This document shows positions 43,051 through 50,912 of a stretch of DNA of 64,000 nt, one piece after another. The number at the start of each line of letters is the position of its first letter. The first letter of the stretch is position 1. Below the pieces are notes generated by a model, which had not been told where the DNA came from, searched no databases, and saw nothing but the letters and a program-made list of their open reading frames with translations. The translations under genes were made by a program, and so were the position numbers. Origin of the DNA: Hyphomicrobiales bacterium (GTDB lineage: Bacteria > Pseudomonadota > Alphaproteobacteria > Rhizobiales > Beijerinckiaceae). The stretch covers positions 4,859,001 through 4,923,000 of the forward strand of contig CAKNFJ010000001.1 in assembly GCA_930633495.1 (NCBI GenBank), in the 5' to 3' direction.

Positions 43051-44180
43051 ACCTCGCCTATCGCGACATCAGGCACGGCTTCGGGCGCTTCATCCTGACC
43101 TGCATCGGGCTCGGACTTCTGCTGGGTGTCGTGCTGGCCATGATCGGCATCTATCGCGGGCTTGTCGTCGATGCGTTGACCATCGCCCGGGCCCCCGCAA
43201 TCGATCTGTGGGTCGTCGAGGCCAACACGCGCGGCCCCTTCGCCGAAGCCTCGCGCATTCCCGGCGACGTCCGCGAGGCCGCCGCGCGCCTCGCTGGCGT
43301 GGAGTCGGCTGGCGGCATCACCTATCAGACGGTCGAAACCGAGCATATGAGCGCCAAGCTCAGGCTCTATGTCATCGGCTACGAGCCGACGCGGCCGGGA
43401 GGGCCGCCGGAGATCCTTGCAGGGCGGGGTATCGCCCGCAGCCATTACGAGATGGTCGCCGATCAAAGCACCGGCCTCGCGCTCGGCGATCGCCTCCGCG
43501 TCGGCCGGAACACGTTTTCTGTGGTGGGATTGACGCGCCACCAGGTCAGCTCCGGCGGCGATCCGGCCGTATACATCACCTTGGCGGATGCTCAGAAGCT
43601 GCAGTTCGACCTTGCTCCGCCGGCGGCTCGCATCCAGCAGGCGCGCGGTGCCGTCGGAGGCAGCCGCGACACCGTGAACGCTGTTGTCGCGCGGCTGCAG
43701 CCCAATGCTTCTCCCGAAGCGGTAGCAGAAGCCGTCCGCCGCTGGAAGCACCAGGCCGCGATCACCCAGGAGGCTCAGGAACAGATCCTGATCAGCTCCC
43801 TAGTCGACCGCGCCAGACGTCAGATCGGGCTCTTCACGTCGCTCCTGCTCGTCGTATCCGCTGTGATCATCGCCCTGATCATCTACACGATGACCATCGA
43901 GAAGACGAAGCAGATCGCCACTCTGAAGCTCATCGGCGCCCCGGACCGAACCATCATCGGCATGATCGTTCAGCAGGCGCTGGCGCTCGGGCTCATCGGG
44001 TTTTCCATCGGCGCCACGCTGATCGCGAGCATCAGCGGCTACTTTCCGCGCCGCGTGATTCTCGAAGCCGACAATATACTCGCGCTGGGTCTCGTCGTGG
44101 TCGTCGTGTGCCTGATGGCGAGCGGGCTCGGGGTTCGTGCGGCGCTTCGGGTGGATCCCGCAACGGCATTGGGAAGCTGA
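43047..44180 (+). CDS. FtsX-like ABC exporter permease (DevC/MacB type)
   Basis: A 377-residue permease. TM1 FILTCIGLGLLLGVVLAMIG, a long periplasmic MacB-PCD domain (about 40-245: VWVVEANTRGPFAEASR-like, DQSTGLALGDRLRVG), then three C-terminal helices with FTSLLLVVSAVIIALII and GLVVVVVCLMASGLGV. The ending AALRVDPATALGS is typical. Such permeases extrude lipids, peptides or drugs mechanically rather than through a channel. Confidence 0.88.
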   Translation: MNLAYRDIRHGFGRFILTCIGLGLLLGVVLAMIGIYRGLVVDALTIARAPAIDLWVVEANTRGPFAEASRIPGDVREAAARLAGVESAGGITYQTVETEHMSAKLRLYVIGYEPTRPGGPPEILAGRGIARSHYEMVADQSTGLALGDRLRVGRNTFSVVGLTRHQVSSGGDPAVYITLADAQKLQFDLAPPAARIQQARGAVGGSRDTVNAVVARLQPNASPEAVAEAVRRWKHQAAITQEAQEQILISSLVDRARRQIGLFTSLLLVVSAVIIALIIYTMTIEKTKQIATLKLIGAPDRTIIGMIVQQALALGLIGFSIGATLIASISGYFPRRVILEADNILALGLVVVVVCLMASGLGVRAALRVDPATALGS

Positions 44181-44183
44181 GAG

Positions 44184-44882
44184 ATGGCAGGCGCGATGGC
44201 AGATCATCCGCTCGTGCGCTGCGAGCGCATCTCCAAGCATTTCGGCGATGGCGAGACGCGGGTGGACGCACTTCGCGATGTGAGCCTGGACGTCTATCCG
44301 CGCCAGGTCGTCGCGTTGCTCGGCCCCTCGGGCTCCGGGAAGACGACGCTCCTCAACATCATCGGCTGCATCCTCGAGGCGTCCTCGGGCTCGATGACGT
44401 TCGACGGTGAGACGGTGCTGAGCGAGGGGCGATGGCTGAAGTCAAATCTCAGGCAGCTCAGGCTCCACAATATCGGCTTCATCTTCCAGTTCCACAATCT
44501 CATCCCGTTCCTCGACGCGACCGACAATGTTGCTCTCGTGCTTCAACTGGCCGGGGAAGAAGCGGGCGCGGCCCGGGCCCGGGCGGTCGAACTGCTCGAC
44601 TATCTCGAGGTCGGGCACCGCCGGAACGCGATGCCCGCCAAGCTGTCGGGCGGCGAGGCGCAGCGCGTTGCCATCGCGCGCGCCCTAGCCAATCGGCCAC
44701 GCATCATTCTCGCCGACGAGCCGACGGCCGCTCTCGACTCAAAACGCGCTGGGATCGTCATGGACCTGCTTCGCAAAGTCGCCGTCGAGCAGGAGGCTGC
44801 CGTCATCGTCGTCACCCACGACGAGAAGATATTCGACTGGTTCGACCGGAAATTCACCCTACGCGATGGTCGCCTTGCATAG
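44184..44882 (+). CDS. ABC exporter ATP-binding protein (MacB/DevA type)
   Basis: A 232-residue ATPase: Walker [11 protein letters not shown]-loop in [11 protein letters not shown], signature [15 protein letters not shown], Walker [13 protein letters not shown], and H-loop [11 protein letters not shown]. It completes the exporter with the two preceding genes (3-nt gap). Its 110-nt 3' flank carries a hairpin before the convergent ArsR gene. Confidence 0.92.
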   Translation: MAGAMADHPLVRCERISKHFGDGETRVDALRDVSLDVYPRQVVALLGPSGSGKTTLLNIIGCILEASSGSMTFDGETVLSEGRWLKSNLRQLRLHNIGFIFQFHNLIPFLDATDNVALVLQLAGEEAGAARARAVELLDYLEVGHRRNAMPAKLSGGEAQRVAIARALANRPRIILADEPTAALDSKRAGIVMDLLRKVAVEQEAAVIVVTHDEKIFDWFDRKFTLRDGRLA

Positions 44883-44929
44883 ATGCTACGGACACATGCT
44901 TCATCGTGATGATCGACCGAATCTCCGCA

Positions 44930-44951
44930 AACGCCTTGTTTGCGAGGCGTT
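44930..44951. terminator. Candidate bidirectional hairpin terminator
   Basis: AACGCCT-TGTTTGCG-AGGCGTT forms a 7-bp stem, with an alternative overlapping stem GCAAAC/GTTTGC. It lies between convergent genes. No U-run follows on either strand, so intrinsic termination is uncertain. Confidence 0.4.
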
Positions 44952-44994
44952 GTAAGCAGCGGGGCAAGACATGCCGGCAGTGCGGACTCGCTTC

Positions 44995-45300
44995 TCAGGT
45001 CTTGCCGGCGCAGAAATGCCCGTAAAGCACGGTCATGATCTCCGTCACGACCGGGTGGCTGATGGAATAATACAGGGTCCGATGATCGCGGCGGAATTCG
45101 ACGATACCCTCGGTCTTCAACTTGGAAAGGTGCTGGGACATCGAGGTTTGAGGCACGCCGGTCGCTGCGATCAACTCCGTAACGCTCCTTTCGCCCTGGG
45201 ATAGTGCGCAGAGAATCAGAAGCCGGCTCGGATTGGCCAAACCCTTGAGGAAGCCGGCTACGGCTTCGGCTTTGTCAGGCATGATCTGTATCAAATCCAC
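44995..45300 (-). CDS. ArsR-family redox regulator, SqrR/BigR-like
   Basis: A 101-residue winged-helix repressor. The HTH is [20 protein letters not shown] with wing [13 protein letters not shown]. Two Cys are present, [11 protein letters not shown] in helix 2 and YGHFCAGKT at the C-terminus, spaced as in the persulfide-sensing SqrR/BigR pair. GTG 45300 is supported by GGAG six nt upstream; ATG 45282 is an alternative. It is divergent from the AhpD-like gene, with an inverted repeat between. Confidence 0.82.
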   Translation of the reverse strand: MDLIQIMPDKAEAVAGFLKGLANPSRLLILCALSQGERSVTELIAATGVPQTSMSQHLSKLKTEGIVEFRRDHRTLYYSISHPVVTEIMTVLYGHFCAGKT

Positions 45301-45318
45301 CAGGGGCTCCGCTTCACA

Positions 45319-45352
45319 TTTCGCGTTTTTCTTATACCATCAAAACGTGAAA
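45319..45352. promoter_or_regulatory. Candidate operator for the ArsR-family regulator
   Basis: TTTCGCGTTTT (45319-45329) and AAAACGTGAAA (45342-45352) form an inverted repeat matching at 10 of 11 positions with a 12-nt spacer, located between the divergent ArsR and AhpD-like genes. Confidence 0.55.
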
Positions 45353-45358
45353 CGATAG

Positions 45359-45733
45359 ATGACCCAGTCAGGAGCAGTTGTGAGCAAGGATTATCGCGCC
45401 ATCACCAGGGATATCTCGGCCTACACCAGCGAGATCAGGAAGCTACAACCTGATGCCATGCAAGCCTTCTATGCCCTGTCGAAGGCAGCCGGTGCCGACG
45501 GTGCCCTCGACAAGAAGACCAAGGAGCTGGTGGCTCTCGCGATCGGTATCACACAGCGTTGTGACGGCTGCATCGGATTCCACAGCAAGGCATTGGTTGG
45601 CCTTGGCGCGATGAGGCAGGAAGTCGCCGAGATCGCAGTGATGTCGGTCTATATGGGCGGTGGCCCGGCGCTGATGTACGCCGCCGACGCCTTGCGGGCC
45701 TTTGATCAGTTCAACGAGCCGGAAGCAGGGTAG
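45359..45733 (+). CDS. AhpD/carboxymuconolactone-decarboxylase-like alkylhydroperoxidase
   Basis: A 124-residue protein with the AhpD core: KTKELVALAIGITQRCDGCIGFHSKALV, in which the CxxC pair and the following His form the redox centre. It likely reduces peroxides or persulfides with lipoyl or thiol partners. It is divergent from the redox-type ArsR regulator, which suggests a reactive-sulfur or peroxide response unit. Confidence 0.85.
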   Translation: MTQSGAVVSKDYRAITRDISAYTSEIRKLQPDAMQAFYALSKAAGADGALDKKTKELVALAIGITQRCDGCIGFHSKALVGLGAMRQEVAEIAVMSVYMGGGPALMYAADALRAFDQFNEPEAG

Positions 45734-45903
45734 GTCAAGCCGCTGGAGGCGGTCTTCGGCTCCGCCATGGTTGAGCCACCGCCATCCCCGGCTTGTGTCA
45801 GATCAGAGTGCGAAATCGTTGTCTTGCGCCTTGTTAGGGCGAAACTCTGCCCCAAAAGGGGCAACCCAACTCGAAGCGGCCGCAGACCAGAGGAGAATAC
45901 ATC

Positions 45904-46110
45904 ATGACCAGGAATGTCGGGGGGATCGATCGCCTGTTGCGAATCGTCATTGGGCTGGTCCTGCTATCGCTGATCTTTGTCGTCGAAGGCGTAGTGCGCT
46001 GGTGGGGATTGCTCGGTCTCGTCCCGTTGTTGACCGGCCTTTTCCAAACCTGCCCGCTCTATTCGGTGTTTGGCCTCAACACTTGTCCACTCCGGAACAT
46101 CAGCAAGTGA
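45904..46110 (+). CDS. YgaP-like DUF2892 inner-membrane protein
   Basis: A 68-residue two-helix protein: MTRNVGGIDRLLRIVIGLVL, a second helix WWGLLGLVPLLTGLFQTCP and the conserved ending YSVFGLNTCPL with two Cys. The DUF2892 family is often fused to or linked with rhodanese and sulfur genes. A GGAG lies before the ATG. It is 170 nt after the AhpD-like gene, plausibly the same transcript. Confidence 0.85.
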   Translation: MTRNVGGIDRLLRIVIGLVLLSLIFVVEGVVRWWGLLGLVPLLTGLFQTCPLYSVFGLNTCPLRNISK

Positions 46111-46135
46111 GCGGAAGCCGACGCGCGGTAATTGA

Positions 46136-46360
46136 CGTCGGATCGTCAACCGCTTCGGCAAGCGCGAAGGTGAAAGACGGGGTCTGCGCGAGGAGGTCGG
46201 GATGGCGGTTGCTGCGCGCATCCCGATCGTCGTCGCCGTCAACCGCCAGTATCTGCGGCAGTGGCGGGCTTTCGCGGGCGAGAACTTCGCCGCGCTGCCG
46301 CTCGATGCCGGCGAGATCGCGGACTGGTGCCGCAGGGCGGTCGCGGGGCTCGAGGCCTGA
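46136..46360 (+). pseudogene. C-terminal remnant of a DUF2478 gene
   Basis: The frame reads VNRFGKREGERRGLREEVG, AARIPIVVAVNRQYLRQWRA, then FAALPLDAGEIADWC, closely matching the C-terminal half of the DUF2478 protein at 63548-64000 (VLFVNRFGQRE, GIPIVIAVSK, EQIEGWC). A TGA at 46133-46135 precedes it in frame and the P-loop half is missing. It therefore appears to be a leftover of a second DUF2478 copy, just before a stand-alone receiver gene. Confidence 0.65.
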
Positions 46361-46399
46361 TATCCGGAGGGCGTCCCCGCCTTATCCCGGCCTGGGCTG

Positions 46400-46780
46400 T
46401 TACTCGCCGCCGCCGCACGCCAGGGCGTCCCTGATGCAGTCCGCCAGCGAACAGTCCTCCAGCGGCTTTTCCAGCACCGCCCGGCAGCCGCACAGCGACG
46501 CCCGGCGGCGAATCTCGGCGGTGGCCTTTGCCGTGATCAGAATGGCGGGCAGCGTGATGGCACTCTGCCGCAGGCGGTCGATCAGCGCCAGCCCGTCGAG
46601 CGAAGGCATGCAATAGTCGATGACCAGGCAGGCTCGCGCGGGCAGCTCCCGTTCCGCGAGCAGTTCCTTGCCGTTGCGAAAGGCCCGGACCTGGAAGCCT
46701 TCGAGCGCGAGGGAAAATGTCAGCGACTGCCGGACGGCATCGTCGTCGTCGACGATGATCACGCATCCTTCGGGAAACAT
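46400..46780 (-). CDS. Stand-alone FixJ-type receiver protein
   Basis: A 126-residue single-domain response regulator: acidic patch in VIIVDDDDAVRQS, phospho-acceptor Asp in LVIDYCMPSLDG, Thr/Lys in LITAKATAEI and VLEKPLEDCSL. No output domain follows; it is rich in Cys (DYCMP, SLCGC, EDCSLADC, ACGGGE), unusual for a receiver. ATG 46780 is preferred over 46831. It follows FixJ on the same strand by 100 nt and may act as phosphate sink or FixT-like brake on FixL. A truncated relative is at 61640. Confidence 0.75.
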   Translation of the reverse strand: MFPEGCVIIVDDDDAVRQSLTFSLALEGFQVRAFRNGKELLAERELPARACLVIDYCMPSLDGLALIDRLRQSAITLPAILITAKATAEIRRRASLCGCRAVLEKPLEDCSLADCIRDALACGGGE

Positions 46781-46880
46781 CGGCGTACCCTGCTTCGGCG
46801 ATCCGCGGCTCGGATTGCGCCAGGATGGCATGCCAGCAGTCTGCGTCGGCCCCCCGCGGCATCCAAGTCAGGAATACACC

Positions 46881-47534
46881 TTACGCGGGCCGCTCCCGAC
46901 GGCGCGCGGCGATCTCAAGGGGGGCGCTGTCGCCGACCAGCAAGGCGAAGCGAACGAGCTCGGGCAGGCTGGCAGCCCGCATCTTGGTCATGACATTGGC
47001 CCGGTAGATCTCGACCGTCCGGGGGCTGATCCCGAGCTCGTGCGCGATCACCTTGTTGGCTTTGCCTTCGACGAGACGGTCGAGCACCTGCTTCTCGCGC
47101 TCGCTCAGCGATTTGAGGCGCACCAGGATGTCGATGCCCTGCGCCTCGTGCTGCGTCTTGCGCTGATGCCGGTCGAGGGCCGAGCGCACAGCGGCGAGCA
47201 GCAGTTCGTCGTCGAAGGGCTTCTCGATGAAGTCGACCGCTCCTTCCTTCATCGCCTCGACGGCGAGCGACACATCCGCATGTCCGGTTATCACGATCAC
47301 GGGAAGGCTGATGCCGCGCTCGGCAAGGCTGCGGAGGAATTCGATGCCGTCGATGCCCGGCATGCGCACATCGGTGATGATGCAGCCCGTCGGCGCCTCC
47401 CTGACGTTGTCGAGAAACTGGCTGGCGGATTCGTGCAGCCTGACTGGAAACCCGTCGGAAGCCAGCAGGAACGAGAGCGACTGCCGGACAGCCAGATCAT
47501 CATCGACAATATGGACGATGGCATCACCCTGCAT
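46881..47534 (-). CDS. fixJ: Response regulator FixJ
   Basis: A 217-residue regulator. Receiver: [16 protein letters not shown], Asp in [33 protein letters not shown] and EKPFDDELL. LuxR-type output: [20 protein letters not shown] with [20 protein letters not shown] 47534 overlaps the fixL stop by 11 nt. FixJ activates fixK and other microaerobic genes when phosphorylated by FixL. No fixK is within the window. Confidence 0.9.
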   Translation of the reverse strand: MQGDAIVHIVDDDLAVRQSLSFLLASDGFPVRLHESASQFLDNVREAPTGCIITDVRMPGIDGIEFLRSLAERGISLPVIVITGHADVSLAVEAMKEGAVDFIEKPFDDELLLAAVRSALDRHQRKTQHEAQGIDILVRLKSLSEREKQVLDRLVEGKANKVIAHELGISPRTVEIYRANVMTKMRAASLPELVRFALLVGDSAPLEIAARRRERPA

Positions 47535-49041
47535 GAGCCAGCTCCTCCGGATCGACTGCGCGCAGTGAAAAGGTGAAGCAGGTTCCGCGTCTCCACTCCG
47601 AGTCGGCCCAGATCTTTCCGCCATGCGCCTCGACGATGGTGCGGCAGATCGAGAGCCCGACGCCCATGCCATGCTGCTTGGTCGTGACGAAAGGCTGGAA
47701 GAGCTGGTCGACGATTTCGGGAGCCAGGCCCGTGCCGGTATCGCGGACCGAGATCTCAAGCATCTCCTCGCCAACGCGCCGGGTCTCGACGACCAGCTCG
47801 CGCCGCTTCTCGCCATCCATCGCCTCGATCGCGTTGCGGATGAGGTTCAGCAGCACCTGTTGGATCTGGATGCGGTCGGCGAGCGTGAAGGTGGCGCGAG
47901 GGTCGAGGAGATAGGCGATGTGAACACCTTGTTCCTGGGCGCCGACCATGGCCAGCGCGCTGGCCTCCTCGATCAGCTTGGCAAGAGGCTCGATCCGGCG
48001 CTCGCTTTCGCCGCGCTGCACGAATTCGCGCAGATGCCGGATCACCTGGCCGGCGCGCAGGGCCTGATCGGCCGCTTTCGTGACGCCGTCCTCCAGAAGG
48101 CGGGCGGTTCCGCCCTCCATGCGCTGGAGAAGCCGGCGACACCCCTTCAGGTAGTTCGCGATGGCCGTCAGCGGCTGGTTGATCTCATGGGCCAGCGTCG
48201 ATGCCATCTCGCCCAGCGCTGTGAAGCGCGACATGTGGACGAGCTCGGATTGCAGCTCCTGCAGGCGGGTTTCGGTCTTCTGCCGTTCCGTCAGATCGCG
48301 GATGAAGCCGGTGAAGTAGCGCCGGCCGCCGGAGTGCATCTCGCCGACGGCGAGTTCCATCGGAAAGGTCGAGCCATCCTTGCGCTGGCCGACGACGATC
48401 CGCCCGATGCCGACGATCCTGCGCTCGCCGGTGGCGAGATAGCGCTTGATGTAGCTGTCGTGATGATGCCGGTAGGGGCTGGGCATCAGTATCTTGACGT
48501 CCTCGCCAATCACCTCGCTGCGATCGTAGCCGAACTGCCGGACCGCTGCCGCGCTGAAGGACTGGATCCGGCCGTCCTCGTCGATCACGACGATGGCATC
48601 GGGGATCGTCTCGAGGATGGAGCGCAGATGCGCCTCGCGGACCGTGTGGGCCTCCTCGGCCTGGAGCTGTTCGGAGATGTCGCGCAGGACGAGCGCATAT
48701 CCGCCCGGGCAGCCCGGCTGTGCCTTCACGCTCGCGATCGAGAGCTGCGCGGTGAACGAGGTCCCGTCCCGGCGACGGCAGATGCGCTGCGTCTCGGTCC
48801 TGCCAGCCTCCTGCGCCGCGGCGAGCAGCGAGGCTGTCACGCCCGGATCCGCGGCAACAAAGAGGCATGCGAGGTCGCCGCCCAGAATCTCGGCCCGGCT
48901 CCACCCCGTGATCTGTTCGGCGCCGGCGTTCCAGCTTCCGATCCGGCCCGCCTCGTCGACGAAGGCCAGGCCGATTCCCGTCATCGCCTCGATGAGAACC
49001 GCAGGCAGTTTCGGAGATTCGATCTCACGGGTCAAAGGCAA
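47524..49041 (-). CDS. fixL: Oxygen-sensing histidine kinase FixL
   Basis: A 505-residue cytosolic kinase: PAS-A (about 15-125), haem-PAS (about 135-255) with the FixL signature [20 protein letters not shown] and GIGR, where a His of this helix is the proximal haem ligand and the Arg controls O2 discrimination; HisKA with [16 protein letters not shown]; HATPase with [25 protein letters not shown] and [10 protein letters not shown]. No membrane helices. It likely shuts FixJ off in air. Confidence 0.9.
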   Translation of the reverse strand: MPLTREIESPKLPAVLIEAMTGIGLAFVDEAGRIGSWNAGAEQITGWSRAEILGGDLACLFVAADPGVTASLLAAAQEAGRTETQRICRRRDGTSFTAQLSIASVKAQPGCPGGYALVLRDISEQLQAEEAHTVREAHLRSILETIPDAIVVIDEDGRIQSFSAAAVRQFGYDRSEVIGEDVKILMPSPYRHHHDSYIKRYLATGERRIVGIGRIVVGQRKDGSTFPMELAVGEMHSGGRRYFTGFIRDLTERQKTETRLQELQSELVHMSRFTALGEMASTLAHEINQPLTAIANYLKGCRRLLQRMEGGTARLLEDGVTKAADQALRAGQVIRHLREFVQRGESERRIEPLAKLIEEASALAMVGAQEQGVHIAYLLDPRATFTLADRIQIQQVLLNLIRNAIEAMDGEKRRELVVETRRVGEEMLEISVRDTGTGLAPEIVDQLFQPFVTTKQHGMGVGLSICRTIVEAHGGKIWADSEWRRGTCFTFSLRAVDPEELAHAG

Positions 49042-49201
49042 GTTCTCCTGCCGGAAATCGCCTTCCGGTTCGTTCCGACTGGAAGCGAGTTGCCCCCAGA
49101 TGTTGAAAAGACTGCCGATGACGTACGAATTCCACTCCCGTCATTTTCAGGAGCACATCTGAAGCTGTGACGTAAATTGTCGTGCTAGGGGCCGGTTGTC
49201 C

Positions 49202-49215
49202 TTGTTTTGAGTCAA
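49202..49215. promoter_or_regulatory. Weak FNR/FixK-like box
   Basis: TTGTTTTGAGTCAA matches TTGAT-N4-ATCAA at 8 of 10 positions and lies 58 nt before the DUF6455 ATG (49273), in the divergent gap with fixL. Confidence 0.35.
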
Positions 49216-49272
49216 AGAGGTGAGGGGTTTTTGCGCTTACTCTTCGCTATTCCTCTTGTCAGGGAGCGCGCC

Positions 49273-49629
49273 ATGCATCCAAGGCTACAAGGGCAGAAAG
49301 CCACGCGGCGATGGCCAAGGTTCGAAAGGGTACGGCAGCAGGCGGATTTGTTTCGCGAGATGATCGAGCGAGCGGATGTCGATCCTGGAGCAGCGGCCAG
49401 AGACGACTTTGGCGGTAATTACGCCATGGCCGCGCGCCTTTGCTTGTCCTGCCCTCACGCCTGTGCTTGCCGTGGCTGGCTTGATAGCGGCGCGTCCGGG
49501 GCGGCCCCGGATTTTTGTCTGAATATTGCCTTTCTGCGCCGGGTCAGCGCGGTAGGTTGTGATTGGAAAATGGATCGACCGATGGACTTACAAGGCAGAC
49601 GCGATGCCGTGGCGACCGATGCGGCCTAG
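49273..49629 (+). CDS. DUF6455 family cysteine-containing protein (second copy)
   Basis: A 118-residue protein: charged helical N-terminus (RFERVRQQADLFREMIERAD) and a Cys cluster ARLCLSCPHACACRGWL followed by PDFCLNIAFLRRV, the same C-x-x-C...C...C layout as the paralogue at 25756. GGAGCG lies seven nt before the ATG. Divergent from fixL, it is well placed to be an oxygen-regulated gene. Confidence 0.7.
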   Translation: MHPRLQGQKATRRWPRFERVRQQADLFREMIERADVDPGAAARDDFGGNYAMAARLCLSCPHACACRGWLDSGASGAAPDFCLNIAFLRRVSAVGCDWKMDRPMDLQGRRDAVATDAA

Positions 49630-50324
49630 GCTCGCCGCTGCGATTGTGGGGGAGAGCCGTTCGACGGTTTCACGGATCGTGAGATCGCAGCAATGGTGAG
49701 CGCGTGCTCGCTGGGGATCATGTCCATGCAGGCCTGTCGAGGGCGGTTTGTTGGGTAGATCCGAGATGTGTTTGACCTCGGCATTTACGTCGTTGGGAAC
49801 GTGATGAGTGAAGACACGGTGCGCGTCGTTGACGAAATCGCCAAGGGCAAACTTGATCGCGGCCAACTTCAATCTCGTCTCCAAGCATCTCGACGCAGCC
49901 AAGCAGGAGTGTGACAAGGACGATCGGCAGCGGCGCGAAGCTGAACTCGCTGGGAACGGGCGCATCCTGACCCGGTATAATCAGGCCGCATCGTACGATG
50001 CCCAACAGTCAGGCGAAGCTGTCCGAGGTGGAAGCCGGAAGGGCCTGTGAGCCGCCGCGAGGTTCATTCCATCGAGCCACGGTCGGCTTACTGATGACAG
50101 TAATCCAGGAGTCCACGACGAGGGACAGTGCCCATTCGCCGCTCGTCAAGAGTACGATTTCGGCCGTCGATGCTCAGCTCGAACGGCATCACGATCACCC
50201 TCATGCCGCCATCGCTGTCATGTCTCCTTCTCGGCGGTGTGGTGCTGAAATCGCGTGCCGGCGAGCGGAGATCGAGAGGGCGCGGGTGAGGTGAACCTTG
50301 GGGCAAAGCTGTCGCCTCTGGCCG
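49630..50324. other. Non-coding or unrecognised stretch
   Basis: About 700 nt between the DUF6455 and ubiX genes. A 36-codon frame at 49804-49914 (MSEDTVRVVDEIAKGKLDRG...) has a plausible ATG but no family, and a frame near 50094 is His-rich at best. I see no strong gene, RNA or repeat here; possibly eroded DNA. Confidence 0.4.
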
Positions 50325-50912
50325 TTACGTTCCACCAACCTGCCATTCTCTGAGGGCAGCGCCTTCGGGTTCCAGGTTGAGTAGCCCGAGTGCGCGCAAG
50401 GCGATCTGGTCGACGATCGCTGCGATGTCGGTCGGCTTCAGATAGAAGGCCGGGACGGGCGGCGCGATGATCGCGCCGAACTCGGTCACCTGCGCCATCG
50501 CCCGCAGATGCCCGAGATGCAGCGGGCTTTCCCGCGCCACCAGCACGAGCCGGCGCCGCTCCTTGAGCTGGACATCGGCGGCGCGCGTCAGGAGGTCGCC
50601 GAGCTGGCCATAGGCGATGGCGCAGAGACTGCGCATAGAGCAGGGCGCAACGATCATCCCGGCGGTGCGGAACGAGCCGCTGGCAATGCTCGCGCCGATA
50701 TCGCGGTGATCGTGGCATTGCGCCGCCAATGCGTGTGCCCGTGCCGGGGCCTCGGGATCGATCTCGGTCGCGAGCGTTCGCTCCGCGGCCGGCGAAATCA
50801 CCAGATGCGTCTCGACGGTTCGGGCCTCGGCCAGCCGCTCCAATATTCTGAGCCCGATCGCCGCGCCTGATGCGCCGCTGATCCCGACGATAACGCGAAC
50901 CGGCCGACTCAT
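50325..50912 (-). CDS. ubiX: Flavin prenyltransferase UbiX
   Basis: A 195-residue flavoprotein that makes prenylated FMN for UbiD. N-terminal RVIVGISGASGAAIGLRILE binds FMN; SGSFRTAGMIVAPCSMRSL and LVARESPLHLGHLRAM are conserved. ATG 50912 overlaps the ubiD stop by four nt, so enzyme and cofactor maker are co-translated. Confidence 0.93.
   Translation of the reverse strand: MSRPVRVIVGISGASGAAIGLRILERLAEARTVETHLVISPAAERTLATEIDPEAPARAHALAAQCHDHRDIGASIASGSFRTAGMIVAPCSMRSLCAIAYGQLGDLLTRAADVQLKERRRLVLVARESPLHLGHLRAMAQVTEFGAIIAPPVPAFYLKPTDIAAIVDQIALRALGLLNLEPEGAALREWQVGGT

Noticed and set aside
45283..45296. FNR-like TTGATACAGATCAT near the start of the ArsR gene
   Set aside because: It lies inside the first codons when the well-supported GTG start is used, so an operator role is doubtful.
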